This document shows, one piece after another, positions 17,516 through 26,754 of a DNA stretch of 64,000 nucleotides. The notes beneath the pieces were generated by a model. It was not told where the DNA came from and searched no databases. It saw nothing but the letters and a program-made list of their open reading frames with translations. How positions within the stretch are numbered: the first letter of the stretch is position 1; each line of letters starts with the position of its first letter. Origin of the DNA: Nocardiopsis coralli. GTDB taxonomy: Bacteria > Actinomycetota > Actinomycetes > Streptosporangiales > Streptosporangiaceae. The translations under genes were made by a program, and so were the position numbers. The DNA is taken from assembly GCF_014892575.1 (NCBI RefSeq), contig NZ_JADBGI010000004.1, positions 2,282 through 66,281 on the forward strand, in the 5' to 3' direction.

Positions 17516-18079
17516 TCAATGCAGGCCCTCCGGTGCCTCCCCTGTGACGGTGAAGTCGCGGAACCGGGCCCGGAACCCCGCACGCTGCGGGGAGCAGCAC
17601 ATGAGCCCCACGAACGCCCGCTCGGCGGGCACCAGGGGACCCATGCGCAACATCTGCCAACCGTCGCCGTCCCGGTACTGGATCTGCACCGAGTCGTACC
17701 GGCGTACGAGGCGGAGCGTGAACTCACCGCCAGTGTCCGCGGGTCGCACCACCGACCAGTCGGAGACACCGTGGGTGACCACGGCGCTCAGATGGGGGAC
17801 CCCGTCGGTGAACTCGACGCCGGCCTTGACCCAGTTCCCATCGTCCACGCGCACCATGAGGCCGAGCTGGTCATAAAGGGTCTCGTAGTCCCCGGAGAAG
17901 GTCACCTCTGCGGTGAAAACGCCCTCGACGTCGAGGCCGTAGACGTGACCGTCGTCGCGGACGAAACCGTAGAAGGTCTCGCGCCAGAAGTCGGTGCGGT
18001 CGCCGGTGACCGCTGTCAGGACGCCATCGGTGACGTCCCACTCCGGGGGCCGGTTCAGCCATCGCATGTCGGGGTACAC
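17516..18079 (-). CDS. DUF1349 domain protein
   Basis: 187-aa protein with the concanavalin-like DUF1349 fold: FWRETFYGF, YETLYDQLGLMVRVDDGNWVK, SAVVTHGVSDWS, and a C-terminal GLMCCSPQR-GFRARFRDF. Family members are small cytosolic proteins of unclear function, possibly sugar-binding. I chose the GTG at 18079 (V-Y-P-D-M-R-W-L) because GGAGG lies six bases upstream; the ATG at 18067 is the alternative. It probably forms a single-gene unit after the transporter gene, from which a strong hairpin separates it. Confidence 0.8.
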   Translation of the reverse strand: MYPDMRWLNRPPEWDVTDGVLTAVTGDRTDFWRETFYGFVRDDGHVYGLDVEGVFTAEVTFSGDYETLYDQLGLMVRVDDGNWVKAGVEFTDGVPHLSAVVTHGVSDWSVVRPADTGGEFTLRLVRRYDSVQIQYRDGDGWQMLRMGPLVPAERAFVGLMCCSPQRAGFRARFRDFTVTGEAPEGLH

Positions 18080-18149
18080 GGGCCGCCTCCGTTCGTTCCG
18101 TTGCCCGAGGGATATCGCTTCACCGTTGGCACGGCAAGTCGGCACAGCC

Positions 18150-18186
18150 GCACCGGGCGGGGCCGTGTCCGGGTCCCGCCCGGTGC
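18150..18186 (-). terminator. hairpin terminator downstream of MHS transporter
   Basis: Twelve-bp perfect stem, GCACCGGGCGGG (18150-18161) with CCCGCCCGGTGC (18175-18186), 13-nt loop, just past the transporter stop at 18197. Confidence 0.65.
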
Positions 18187-18196
18187 GCCCTCGTGC

Positions 18197-19558
18197 CTAA
18201 CGCGCGGCCGTGTCGTCCTCGACGTGGAGGTCCACACCCTGCGGGTTCTTCACCAGGGAGACGGCCGTGCCCGAGATCAGGCACAGCACGACGATGTAGA
18301 CACCGATGGTCCACGAGGCGCCGAACGAGGTCAGCAGCAGTTCGGCGATCGTGGCCGCGAACGCACCGCCGAGGATCGCACCCAACGCGTAGCCGATGGA
18401 CACACCGGAGTAGCGGATCTCGGCGGGGAACATCTCCGCGTACAGCGCCGACTGGGGCCCGTAGCTCAGTCCGAGGGTCAGGCAGAACACGAACACCCCG
18501 ACGAAGTACCAGAGCACGTCGGCGGTGTCGATCATGAACCACATCGGCACGGCCCAGACCGCGAGGATGACGTAGCCGACCTGGAAGGTGCGCACCCTGC
18601 CGAGCTTGTCGCTGACCCACCCGCCGTACATGGTCGAGATGAGCCAGCCGAACGAGGCGAGGGTGGTCGCCAGGAGCACCGTCTCGCGGTCCATGCCCAG
18701 ACCGAACTCCTCCGCCGGGCGTGAGGCGTAGGTGGCCAGGAAGGCGATGACGAGGTAACCGGCGGCGTTGTTGGCCACGAAGATCAGCGCGGCGAGCACG
18801 ACCTCCTTGGTGTTCTTGCGGAAGAGGCGACCCAGGGGAGCGGAGGACTTGGCCCGGCGCCGCTGCATCAGCTCGAAGACCGGGGACTCCTCGACCGTTC
18901 GCCGGATGAGGTGGCCGACCACGATCAGGACGAACGACAGCAGGAACGGGATGCGCCAACCCCATTCCATGAACGCGTCGGTGCCGATGGCCGCGGTGAT
19001 CGCCCAGACCACGAAGGTCGCGAGGATCATGCCGCAGGGCACGCCGATCTGCGGGTAGGCGCCGAAGAGCCCGCGCTTGTGCACGGGGGCGTGCTCGACC
19101 GACATCAGCGCGGCGCCGCCCCACTCCCCTCCGGCGGAGAAGCCCTGCACCACGCGCAGGAAGATCAGCAGCACCGGCGCGGCCACGCCGATCTGCGCGT
19201 AGGTGGGGAGCAGTCCGATGAGGAAGGTCGCCACACCCATCATCACCAGGGTGAGCACGAGGATCCTCTTGCGGCCGAAGCGGTCGCCGAGGTGTCCGGC
19301 CACGATCGCGCCCAGGGGGCGGAAGAGGAAGGAGATGCCGATGGTGGCGAAGGCCAGCACCTGCGCCACGACGGGGTTGGCGTCGGCGAGGGGTGACAGG
19401 AAGAGCGGGGACAGGACCAGGCCCGCCGCCTGGGCGTAGATGAAGAAGTCGTACCACTCGATGGTCGTGCCGACCATGGTCCCGGCGAGGACCTTGCGCC
19501 GTTCCCGGGGTTCGAGCGTCCCGTCCGGGCGGGAGGCGGGTGGGTCGGAAGGTGCCAT
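18197..19558 (-). CDS. MFS transporter, metabolite:H+ symporter (MHS) family
   Basis: 453-aa proton-coupled permease with twelve predicted membrane helices. The family hallmarks are VGTTIEWYDFFIYAQAAGLV at the first helix, GHLGDRFGRKRIL in loop 2-3, and RVVQGFSAGGEWGGAALM in helix 5 region. Relatives carry shikimate, proline/betaine, alpha-ketoglutarate or citrate; the substrate here is not deducible. The ATG at 19558 has GGAG five bases upstream; the much longer open frame to 20041 is noncoding. It stands alone, with a terminator behind it, and faces the membrane protein gene at 19817 across a 258-bp divergent spacer. Confidence 0.9.
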   Translation of the reverse strand: MAPSDPPASRPDGTLEPRERRKVLAGTMVGTTIEWYDFFIYAQAAGLVLSPLFLSPLADANPVVAQVLAFATIGISFLFRPLGAIVAGHLGDRFGRKRILVLTLVMMGVATFLIGLLPTYAQIGVAAPVLLIFLRVVQGFSAGGEWGGAALMSVEHAPVHKRGLFGAYPQIGVPCGMILATFVVWAITAAIGTDAFMEWGWRIPFLLSFVLIVVGHLIRRTVEESPVFELMQRRRAKSSAPLGRLFRKNTKEVVLAALIFVANNAAGYLVIAFLATYASRPAEEFGLGMDRETVLLATTLASFGWLISTMYGGWVSDKLGRVRTFQVGYVILAVWAVPMWFMIDTADVLWYFVGVFVFCLTLGLSYGPQSALYAEMFPAEIRYSGVSIGYALGAILGGAFAATIAELLLTSFGASWTIGVYIVVLCLISGTAVSLVKNPQGVDLHVEDDTAAR

Positions 19559-19816
19559 GGGTGCTCCGTAGGTTCTCGCGCCGGCCCAGGGGGAGGGCCG
19601 AACAGAACGACGAATCAGTGCGATCCGGTGATCCAACGCACACCATGACATGTGACCCACAGCACTCCAACCACTGGGGGCACCTATTTCCTGTTCGCCG
19701 CGTATGTCCTGAACGAACGGTCGGTCTGCGCGGGTCGGCCGGGAACCGCGCGGGGGTGGGCCGCACCGGAGGTCGATAACCTGCGCACGCAGCATCCCCC
19801 GACCCAAGGACCCCAG

Positions 19817-21854
19817 GTGCACCCCGACGAGTCGGCCCGAACGGGCCACGGCCCCCGCCATCACACGCGGAACCTGGAGAACCGCCCCGAGGACCTCGGT
19901 CTTCCGGGCGGGATCGCGGCAACCCTCTGTGCTGTGGGCCTCGTCTACGTGCGACGCCTGTGGCCACTGCTCGTGTCGATCACGGTGCCCCTGGCGTTTG
20001 CGGCCCCGCCGGCTGCGCTGCTCCTGTCCTTTCCCGGGCACGTCATCGCCAACGGCTTGCCCGTGCTCCTCGACGATCCGGACGCGTGGCGCATCGTGGC
20101 CCGCGGTGTTCTGACGGTCGCGGCCCTGGCTGGGGCCGCCGTCGGCCTGGGCGCGGCGGTCACACTCGGAAGCGCCGCGCTCATGGGGCGGGACGTCCCG
20201 GTGGCTGCGGCCTGGCGCATCGGCCTGCGGCGTCTGCGCACACTCGTCGTGTGGACCGCCGGGACCGGCGCCCTGACCGCCGCCACGCTGTGGACGGGGA
20301 TGGTGAGGTTCACCGAGAGCGACATCCCGCCACCGTTCGCCATGCTCGTACTCCTGCCGCCCTACCTCCTACTCATGGCGGTGTGGTGTGTCGCGCTGTC
20401 CGCCGCGCTCTTGGAGGGGCGAGGGCTGGTGGACGCCGTGCGTCGGGCCTGGGAACTGGGCACCACGCGCCGCACCAGCCACGCGGTGCTCACGTCGGCC
20501 TGCGTCGCCACCGCTGTGCTGGCCGTCACCGGGACCGAGATCGCCGTCGGGGCCATCGTGGGCTCCGGCGGCGACCAGCTCCTGGCTCTGGCGGCCCGCG
20601 GAGCACTCCTGACCCTCGCCGTCCCGCTCGTACTCCTGCTGCTGTGTGCCCCGGGTGTGCACGCGAGCCCGGACTCACCCTGGTACCTCGACCTGGCACG
20701 CGTGGACCGGCGCCTAACGGCCGCAGGAAACACGGTGTGGCCCGTCCCGCGCGCGACAGTGCCGGTGTTGGCCGTTGCCGTGGCCCTTCCGACCGTAGCC
20801 CCGCCCCTGGCCACAGCGCTGTCGCCGAACATCACGCCCCAACTGGTCTCGGAGCCGTTGGACCTCGACGGGGCAGACGCCGGCCAGATGACCATCTCCG
20901 AGGACGGGACCACGGTGCACTTCGGCGACGACCTGGACACGGCCGAGCTGCGGGAGACCCACGGTGTGGCCGACCAGTACCGCAGCGCCCCCGCACCTCT
21001 GGAGAACGGGGTGGTCGTGACGACCTACGTCGACCCACACCACCGCATGGAGGAAGAAGGACCCGACCATCTCGACGGTCTGCGTGCCCACGTGTGCGAG
21101 GACGCCGCCTGCACCGACCCCCGGGAAGTGGATCTGGATGAAGAGCTCGAACAGACGGACAGGTTCCACAGGGACGAACACGCACGGGGGGGACATGGGG
21201 CTGGACGTGGCTGCCTCACCCGACGGTGGCTTTTCCGTGACGGTGCAGGAACCGGACTCCGGATCCTTCACCTTGATCCACTGTGCCGACACCGCCTGCT
21301 CGGACCCGGTGACCACTGAGCTGACCCGGCAGATCAACGCCTCCACCGACGCCGACACCCCGATCGAGGTGACCGGCTCCAGTATCGAGTACCGGCCGGA
21401 CGGAACCCCGGTCATCGCCCACACCGACGCCCAACAGAGCGGCACTCACCTCGTCGACTGCCACGACGCCGCCTGTACCGAGTCGACCTCCCGTGTGCTC
21501 ACCGGTAGCCCCTACGCCTGGACCACCACGCACGCCCCACCGGGTCTGGCGATCGACTCGCAGGGCGTGCCACACGTGGCCACGGCCGACCTGGACGCCT
21601 GGAAGCTGGTTCTGGTCTCTTGCCTCGACCTCACATGCTCCGAACACACCACGGTGCCTCTGAGCGGGTTCGGTGAACAGCCCAGGACGATCTTGCTGGG
21701 TCTGGACGGGCAGGACCGCCCGCGCCTGGTGTGGGGACCTTCGCCGGGAGAGGAGGGCCTGTGGCACACCGGTCGCGGCCCCGACGGCGAGTATCTGTGG
21801 TGCACCGAGCCCCGGTGCGGAGCTCCGGGTTCCGATCAGGGCTCCGCACCCTGA
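19817..21854 (+). pseudogene. frameshifted membrane protein with Cys-pair repeats
   Basis: From the GTG at 19817 (AAGGA six bases upstream) the frame encodes about seven membrane helices (e.g. LLVSITVPLAFAAPPAALLL, LLTLAVPLVLLLLCAPG), then an extracytoplasmic region. The frame is lost at a run of seven Gs (21186-21192); the original frame stops at 21319 while the +1 frame continues to 21854. Dropping one G gives one 678-aa protein. Support: a Cys-x-Asp-x-x-Cys motif occurs before the shift (CEDAAC) and repeatedly after it (CADTAC, CHDAAC, CLDLTC), with a shared surrounding pattern. The extracytoplasmic part looks like a repeat protein, perhaps beta-propeller-like. Family and function unknown. 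Whether this is a real mutation, phase variation or a read error is open. Confidence 0.7.
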
Positions 21855-21965
21855 TTCGGCCTCCGGGCCCACGGGCAGGGCAGGTCCGAGCCCGATTCGT
21901 CCCGCTCGCGGGGCCGAACCCGATCGGAGCTCCGGAAGAACATCGCCAGAATTGGGGGATCAGCG

Positions 21966-22385
21966 ATGGCACTGACCACGGTGCGCGAAGTCATGACACC
22001 GGATCCGCGCTGCATCGGCACGGACGACTCGCTCCAGAAGGCGGCGGAGCTCATGGCCGGCGACGGGGTGGGCGCCCTTCCGATCTGCGGCCAGGACGGT
22101 CGGCTCAAGGGGGTGCTGACCGACCGGGACATCGTCGTGCGCGGACTCGCCGGGGGCAAGGAGCTCGCCGACCCGGCGGGCAGCCTCAACCAGGGGGAAG
22201 CGGTCACCGCGGGCGCCGACGACCCGGTCGACGTCGTACTGAACACCATGGTCGACAAGGGGGTCAAGCGCCTTCCGGTCATCGACGGCACGGAGCTGGT
22301 CGGGATGGTCACCGTCGCCGACATCGCCACGGCCCTGCCCAACCCGGCGGTCGGTGACCTCGTCGAGGTCCTGAGCGTGGACTGA
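21966..22385 (+). CDS. CBS-domain pair protein
   Basis: 139 aa made almost entirely of two CBS domains: VREVMTPDPRCIGTDDSLQKAAELM with VLTDRDIVVRGLA, then VTAGADDPVDVVLNTMVDKGVKRLPVID with MVTVADIATAL. Stand-alone CBS pairs bind adenine nucleotides and are often stress or energy sensors in actinobacteria. ATG at 21966 follows GGGGGA at good spacing. Convergent with the LLM oxidoreductase gene; an octamer repeat array fills the space between them. Confidence 0.9.
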   Translation: MALTTVREVMTPDPRCIGTDDSLQKAAELMAGDGVGALPICGQDGRLKGVLTDRDIVVRGLAGGKELADPAGSLNQGEAVTAGADDPVDVVLNTMVDKGVKRLPVIDGTELVGMVTVADIATALPNPAVGDLVEVLSVD

Positions 22386-22401
22386 AAGCCCCGTTTCCGT
22401 G

Positions 22402-22469
22402 GCGTCATGCGGTCATGGCGCCATGTCGACACGGTGACATGCAGGACGCCACGGCGACACGGCGCCGGG
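22402..22469. repeat. octamer-period repeat array
   Basis: 8-bp-period units GCGTCATG (22402), CGGTCATG (22410), GCGCCATG (22418), TCGACACG (22426), GTGACATG (22434), then after four extra bases ACGCCACG (22446), GCGACACG (22454) and GCGCCGGG (22462). It fills the gap between two convergent genes and can fold: GTGGCGTC (22399-22406) pairs with GACGCCAC (22445-22452), so it may double as a terminator. Confidence 0.6.
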
Positions 22470-23246
22470 TCAGAGGGCCTCCTCGACGTCGGCGACGGTC
22501 GTGACCTCCGGGAACTGGGTCAGCCACCACGTGGCGCCGGCGTCCCGGAACGGGGCGGCGTCCTGCCCGGGCGGGCCGCCGACGGCGACCTCGTACCCGT
22601 CCAGTCCGCCGCGGTGTTCGGAGACCGACGCGAGCATCTCCCACAACCCGTCGGGGTCGGTCTCCGGGCACAGCCCCTCGTACCGCGCAGCACGGCGCAG
22701 GGGTGCGGCGCTGGTCGACTGAGCGGCCACCCACACCGGGATGCGGGGGCGCTGAACCGGGCGCGGCAGGAACCGGAGCCCGTCAACCCGGTAGTGCGTG
22801 CCCTCGTGGTGGACCTCCTCGCCGGTCCACAGGCGGCAGATCACGTCGAGGGCCTCGTCGAGCATGCCCGCCCGCTCGCGCGCACCGGTCGTCTCGCCCA
22901 GGCGCGAGAACTCACCGCCGGTGTCCCCGCCGAGCCCCGCCCCGAGCACGAAGCGTCCCCCGCTGAGGTGGTCCAGGGCCACGGCCTGCCGGGCGACCAT
23001 CTCCGGCCTGCGCCGGGAGAGCGGGGTGACGCGCGTTCCCAGCACGACACGTTCGGTGCGGGAGGCCATCGCGGCGAGCGCGATCCACGGGTCGCACACC
23101 GGCAGGCCCGGGTTGAGCGGGCGCGCCACGTGGTCCCACAGGAACACCCCGTCGTAGCCGGCGTTCTCGGCGCGTACGGCCAGCTCGGCGAGGACGGCGG
23201 GGTCGGACAGCTCCCCGAACGGCGGCAGGTACAGACCGTGGCGCAT
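22470..23246 (-). CDS. LLM-class flavin (F420/FMN)-dependent oxidoreductase
   Basis: 258-aa luciferase-like monooxygenase fold enzyme: LYLPPFGELSDPAVLAELAV, YDGVFLWDHV, VLGTRVTPLSRRRPEMVARQ, LSGGRFVLGAGLGG are all family hallmarks. Such enzymes in actinomycetes often use F420. The ATG at 23246 shares a base with the stop of the UvrA-like gene (TGATG), so translation is coupled. It is short for the family, but no truncation is apparent. Substrate unknown; a role with the UvrA-like ATPase in damage or drug handling is speculation. Confidence 0.88.
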   Translation of the reverse strand: MRHGLYLPPFGELSDPAVLAELAVRAENAGYDGVFLWDHVARPLNPGLPVCDPWIALAAMASRTERVVLGTRVTPLSRRRPEMVARQAVALDHLSGGRFVLGAGLGGDTGGEFSRLGETTGARERAGMLDEALDVICRLWTGEEVHHEGTHYRVDGLRFLPRPVQRPRIPVWVAAQSTSAAPLRRAARYEGLCPETDPDGLWEMLASVSEHRGGLDGYEVAVGGPPGQDAAPFRDAGATWWLTQFPEVTTVADVEEAL

Positions 23247-25576
23247 CACAGCAGTCCCTTCAGATAGGCACCGGTCCGGCTCTCGGGCGCGGCGGCGACG
23301 TGGGCCGGTGTGCCCTCCGCGACGACCCGACCACCGGCCGCGCCCCCGTCGGGGCCGAGGTCGATCACGTGGTCGGCCACCGAGACCACCCGCATGTCGT
23401 GCTCGGCGGCAACGACGGTCGCCCCGGCGTCGATGAGGTCCTGCAGGCGGAGCATGAGCACGTCGGTGTCGTGAGGGTGCAGTCCGGAGGTGGGTTCGTC
23501 CAGCAGGTACACGGTGTCGGCGACACGGCGGCGCTGCAGTTCGGTGGCGAGCTTGATGCGCTGGGCCTCCCCGCCGGAGAGCTCCGTGGCGGGCTGCCCC
23601 AGCCGCAGGTAACCGAGGCCGACGGCGTTCAGGGTGTCGAGGGAGCGCCGGACCGCGGGAACGTCGTCGAAGAAGGCGAGCGCGTCCTCCACCGACAGGT
23701 CGAGGACGTCGGCGATGGTGCGCCCGCGATAAGCCACCCGCAGCGTGTCCGGGTTGTAGCGGGACCCTCCGCAGGTCGGACAGGGCGCGTAGGTCGTCGG
23801 CAGGAAGAGCAGCTCCACCGAGACGAACCCTTCGCCCTCGCAGGTGGGGCAGCGGCCGCCGGTGACGTTGAAGGAGAACCGTCCGGGCCCGTACCCGTGT
23901 TCGCGGGCCGTGTCGGTGGCGGCGAACAACTTGCGCACGGTGTCGAACAGCCCGGTGTAGGTGGCCAGGTTGGAGCGGGGCGTGCGCCCGATGGGCTGCT
24001 GGTCGACCCACACCGCCCGGCCCCGTTCGGCGGCGCGCTCGGCGACCCCGGTGAGCAGGCTGGACTTCCCCGCCCCGGACACCCCGGTCACGGCGGTCAG
24101 CACACCCAGGGGGACGTCCACGTCGAGACCGCGGAGGTTGTTGCGTTCCAGCCCGCGCACCTCCAGCTGCCCGGACGGGGTGTGGGGACGGCGTTCGGGG
24201 ACCCGGTGCTCGAACAGGTACCGCCGGGTCTGCGAACCCTCGACCCCGGCGAGCCCGTCGACGGGGCCGCTGTAGAGCACGTGTCCGCCGTTCTCGCCGG
24301 CGCCCGGCCCCACGTCCACGACCCAGTCGGCGCCGCGAACCACGTCCAGGTCGTGCTCGACGAAACAGACGGTGTTGCCGCCGTCGCGCAATCGACGCAG
24401 GATCCCGGACAGCGCCTCGCAATCGGCCGGGTGCAGGCCCGCGGAGGGTTCGTCGAGCACGTAGACCACCCCGAACAGGGCGGTGCGCAGCTGCGTGGCC
24501 AGACGGATGCGCTGCATCTCGCCGCTGGAGAGCGTGGGCGCGGGCCGGTCGGTGCTCAGGTAACCGAGGCCGAGCTCGGCCAGGACCTCGACGCGCCCCA
24601 CGATGTCCTCGGCCAGGGTGGACGCCGCCCCCTCCGTTCCCAGCCAGGGGCGCAGGAGGTCGGCCAGCGCGGTCAGCGGCAGGGCGGCCGCCTCGGTGAC
24701 CGTGTGCCCGGCGAACGTGACCCGCAGGGCCTCGCGCCGCAGCCGGTGCCCGCCGCACTCGGGGCAGACCCGGTCGACCATGTACCGCTCCGCGCGCTTG
24801 CGCCGGGACTCGCTCGCCGAACCCGCGAACGCCTTGAGCACCAGGCGCCGGGCGCTGCTGTACTGCCCCTGGTACGGGCGGTGGATCCGGCCCGGGTCGC
24901 GCACGGGGTGCACCGTGACGACCGGCTGTTCCTCGGTGAACAGGATCCAGTCGCGTTCGGCCTGCGGGAGCTCGCTCCAGGGCCGGTGCACGTCGTACCC
25001 GAGGGTGTCGAGCACATCGCGCAGGTTCTTGCTCTGCCACGCGCCCGGCCAGGCGGCGATCGCACCCTCGGCGATGCTCGACGAGGGGTCGGGGACGAGG
25101 GAGTCCTCGGTGACCTCGTGCTCCACCCCCTCCCCGTGGCACACCGGGCAGGCGCCCACGGCGGTGTTCGGGGAGAAGGAGTCGGAGTCCAGGCGCTCGG
25201 CCCCGGGCGGATAGTGGCCGGCCCGCGAGAACAGCATGCGCAGCGAGTTGGACACCATCGTGAGCGTGCCGACGGTGGACCGCCCCGACGGCGCCGAACG
25301 GGCCTGCGCCAGTGCGACGGCCGGCGGCAGGCCGGTGATGTCGTCGACCTCCGGAGCGGGCAGCTGCTGGAGCAGGCGCCGGGCGTAGGGGGCGACCGAC
25401 TCCATGTACCGGTGCTGCGCCTCCGCGAAGAGGGTCCCGAACGCCAACGACGACTTCCCGGAACCGGAGACCCCGGTGAAGGCCACGAGGGCGTCGCGCG
25501 GCACGGAGACGTGGACGTCGCGGAGGTTGTGGATCCGCGCGCCGCGCACGTGGATGCGGCCGTCGGTGGGGTCCAT
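23246..25576 (-). CDS. UvrA-like ABC ATPase (class II UvrA paralog)
   Basis: 776 aa, shorter than the roughly 950 aa of excision-repair UvrA. It has two ABC ATPase modules: Walker A GVSGSGKSSLAF (about residue 37) and GVSGAGKSSLL (about residue 478), signatures LSSGEMQRIRLA and LSGGEAQRIKLA, and Walker B VVYVLDEPSAGLHP and TVYLLDEPTSGLHP. Zinc-finger cysteines remain (CPVCHGEG, CPECGGHRL, CPTCEGEG, CPTCGGSRY). The missing length fits class II UvrA proteins, which lack the UvrB-binding domain and are linked to resistance to DNA-damaging drugs (DrrC-like). The canonical uvrA is not in this window. Coupled to the LLM oxidoreductase gene. Confidence 0.88.
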   Translation of the reverse strand: MDPTDGRIHVRGARIHNLRDVHVSVPRDALVAFTGVSGSGKSSLAFGTLFAEAQHRYMESVAPYARRLLQQLPAPEVDDITGLPPAVALAQARSAPSGRSTVGTLTMVSNSLRMLFSRAGHYPPGAERLDSDSFSPNTAVGACPVCHGEGVEHEVTEDSLVPDPSSSIAEGAIAAWPGAWQSKNLRDVLDTLGYDVHRPWSELPQAERDWILFTEEQPVVTVHPVRDPGRIHRPYQGQYSSARRLVLKAFAGSASESRRKRAERYMVDRVCPECGGHRLRREALRVTFAGHTVTEAAALPLTALADLLRPWLGTEGAASTLAEDIVGRVEVLAELGLGYLSTDRPAPTLSSGEMQRIRLATQLRTALFGVVYVLDEPSAGLHPADCEALSGILRRLRDGGNTVCFVEHDLDVVRGADWVVDVGPGAGENGGHVLYSGPVDGLAGVEGSQTRRYLFEHRVPERRPHTPSGQLEVRGLERNNLRGLDVDVPLGVLTAVTGVSGAGKSSLLTGVAERAAERGRAVWVDQQPIGRTPRSNLATYTGLFDTVRKLFAATDTAREHGYGPGRFSFNVTGGRCPTCEGEGFVSVELLFLPTTYAPCPTCGGSRYNPDTLRVAYRGRTIADVLDLSVEDALAFFDDVPAVRRSLDTLNAVGLGYLRLGQPATELSGGEAQRIKLATELQRRRVADTVYLLDEPTSGLHPHDTDVLMLRLQDLIDAGATVVAAEHDMRVVSVADHVIDLGPDGGAAGGRVVAEGTPAHVAAAPESRTGAYLKGLL

Positions 25577-25646
25577 GGCCAGGGTTCTGCCCTCCCGGGG
25601 CTCTATGTGTTGTCGATGCGGGGTCGTGGTTCCGCAAACACGTGGC

Positions 25647-25710
25647 CCCGGAGGTCGACAGGCCGTTTCGGTGACCTGTCGACAAGGCGTCCCCTCGACA
25701 TGGTGATCAG
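25647..25710. repeat. octamer-period repeat array
   Basis: Units CCCGGAGG (25647), TCGACAGG (25655), CCGTTTCG (25663), GTGACCTG (25671), TCGACAAG (25679), GCGTCCCC (25687), TCGACATG (25695), GTGATCAG (25703). Two of them give an inverted repeat GTCGACAGG (25654-25662) / CCTGTCGAC (25675-25683). The array reaches into the stop codon of the DUF2000 gene. Confidence 0.6.
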
Positions 25711-26117
25711 GCCATGAGGGGCAGGCGTTTGGTCAGGCGGGTGACCGCGTTGCGGGGTCCGAACAGGGCCACACCCACGTGGGCGACGTCCTCGGCGGGG
25801 GTCCGGGCGAGGGCCTCGGTGTAGGCCTCGTAGGTGCGGGACCTGCGCGCCACCTCGTTGAAGCCCACGACCACGACATCCTTACGGGCGGCCGCCTTGG
25901 CGTGCAACTCACCGAGACGGTCGGCGCTCGCGGTGAGTGTAGGCACCGGGTGCGGGTTGAGCCCGGCATGCACACCCCCGGAGGCGTCCTCGGAGTCCCC
26001 GGCGACGGAGCCCTCCAGGCGCCCACCCAGGGCGAGCCCGAGGACCGCGGCGGCGTTGGCAGCCAGTGCCGGGGACAGGTCCTCCTGGAGCGCGATGACA
26101 AGCTTGCGGTCGGACAC
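25707..26117 (-). CDS. DUF2000 family protein
   Basis: 136-aa protein: SDRKLVIALQEDLSPALAANAAAVLG at the start and DVVVVGFNEVARRSRTYEAYTEAL later match the DUF2000 (PTH2-like fold) family of unknown function. The start is the GTG at 26117, with GAGG five bases upstream. It is divergent from an Lrp/AsnC regulator, a pairing that usually means the regulator controls this gene. Ends in RLPLMA overlapping the edge of an octamer array. Confidence 0.78.
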   Translation of the reverse strand: MSDRKLVIALQEDLSPALAANAAAVLGLALGGRLEGSVAGDSEDASGGVHAGLNPHPVPTLTASADRLGELHAKAAARKDVVVVGFNEVARRSRTYEAYTEALARTPAEDVAHVGVALFGPRNAVTRLTKRLPLMA

Positions 26118-26228
26118 AGTGACCTCACAGATGCGGATGATCGGCGTTACGGTCAATACACTAGACATACGCCCGGATTCAGAGCCAGAGATCTGAACAT
26201 CATTCGGAAGATCGAGGTGAGGCGGCCG
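26118..26228. promoter_or_regulatory. divergent promoter region, Lrp/DUF2000
   Basis: Comparatively AT-rich 111-bp spacer between the divergent genes. It contains CAGAGATCTG (CAGA/TCTG arms) around 26186 and TA-rich words (TCAATACACTAGACATAC) that could be -10 elements or an Lrp operator. Exact sites are not decidable by eye. Confidence 0.4.
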
Positions 26229-26690
26229 ATGGACGAACTCGATACGGCGATCGTGCGCGAACTCCAAACGGATGCGCGGCAGACCAACCGGGAGCTCGCG
26301 CGCAGGGTGGGGATCGCCCCGTCGACCTGCCTGGAGCGCGTGCGCGCGCTGCACGAGCGAGGGGTCCTGCGGGGGTACCACGCCGAGATCGACCCGCGCG
26401 CGCTCAACCGGGGCGTCGAGGCCTTCGTCAGCACCCGTCTGCGGCCGCTGAGCCGTCCGGTGATCGACGGGTTCCGCAAGGCCCTCATCGACCTGCCCGA
26501 GGTACTGGCGGTGTACGTGGTCGCCGGCGACGACGACTTCCTCGTGCACGTGGCCGTGCAGGACCTCGACCACCTGCACGCGTTCCTCATCGACCGGCTG
26601 AGCCGCCGCAAGGAGGTCGTGGGGTTCCGGAGCCAGATCATCTACGCCAGCGACCACAAGCACGTGCGCGACCGGCTCCCCGACGTGTGA
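26229..26690 (+). CDS. Lrp/AsnC family transcriptional regulator
   Basis: 153-aa feast/famine regulator. N-terminal helix-turn-helix (MDELDTAIVRELQTDARQTN, RELARRVGIAPSTCLERVRALHERG) and C-terminal RAM/AsnC effector domain (ALIDLPEVLAVYVVAGDDDFLVHVAV). ATG at 26229 has AGGTGAGG upstream. Such proteins sense amino acids and often control the divergent neighbour, here the DUF2000 gene. The 2-oxoacid dehydrogenase operon, a classic Lrp target, is 23 kb away and could also be regulated, but nothing shows it. Confidence 0.92.
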   Translation: MDELDTAIVRELQTDARQTNRELARRVGIAPSTCLERVRALHERGVLRGYHAEIDPRALNRGVEAFVSTRLRPLSRPVIDGFRKALIDLPEVLAVYVVAGDDDFLVHVAVQDLDHLHAFLIDRLSRRKEVVGFRSQIIYASDHKHVRDRLPDV

Positions 26691-26754
26691 GGCGGCCGGC
26701 CTCGCCCACCCAAAGTCAATTAAACAAGCAGGAAAACAAGGAAGTGAGCCCGTG

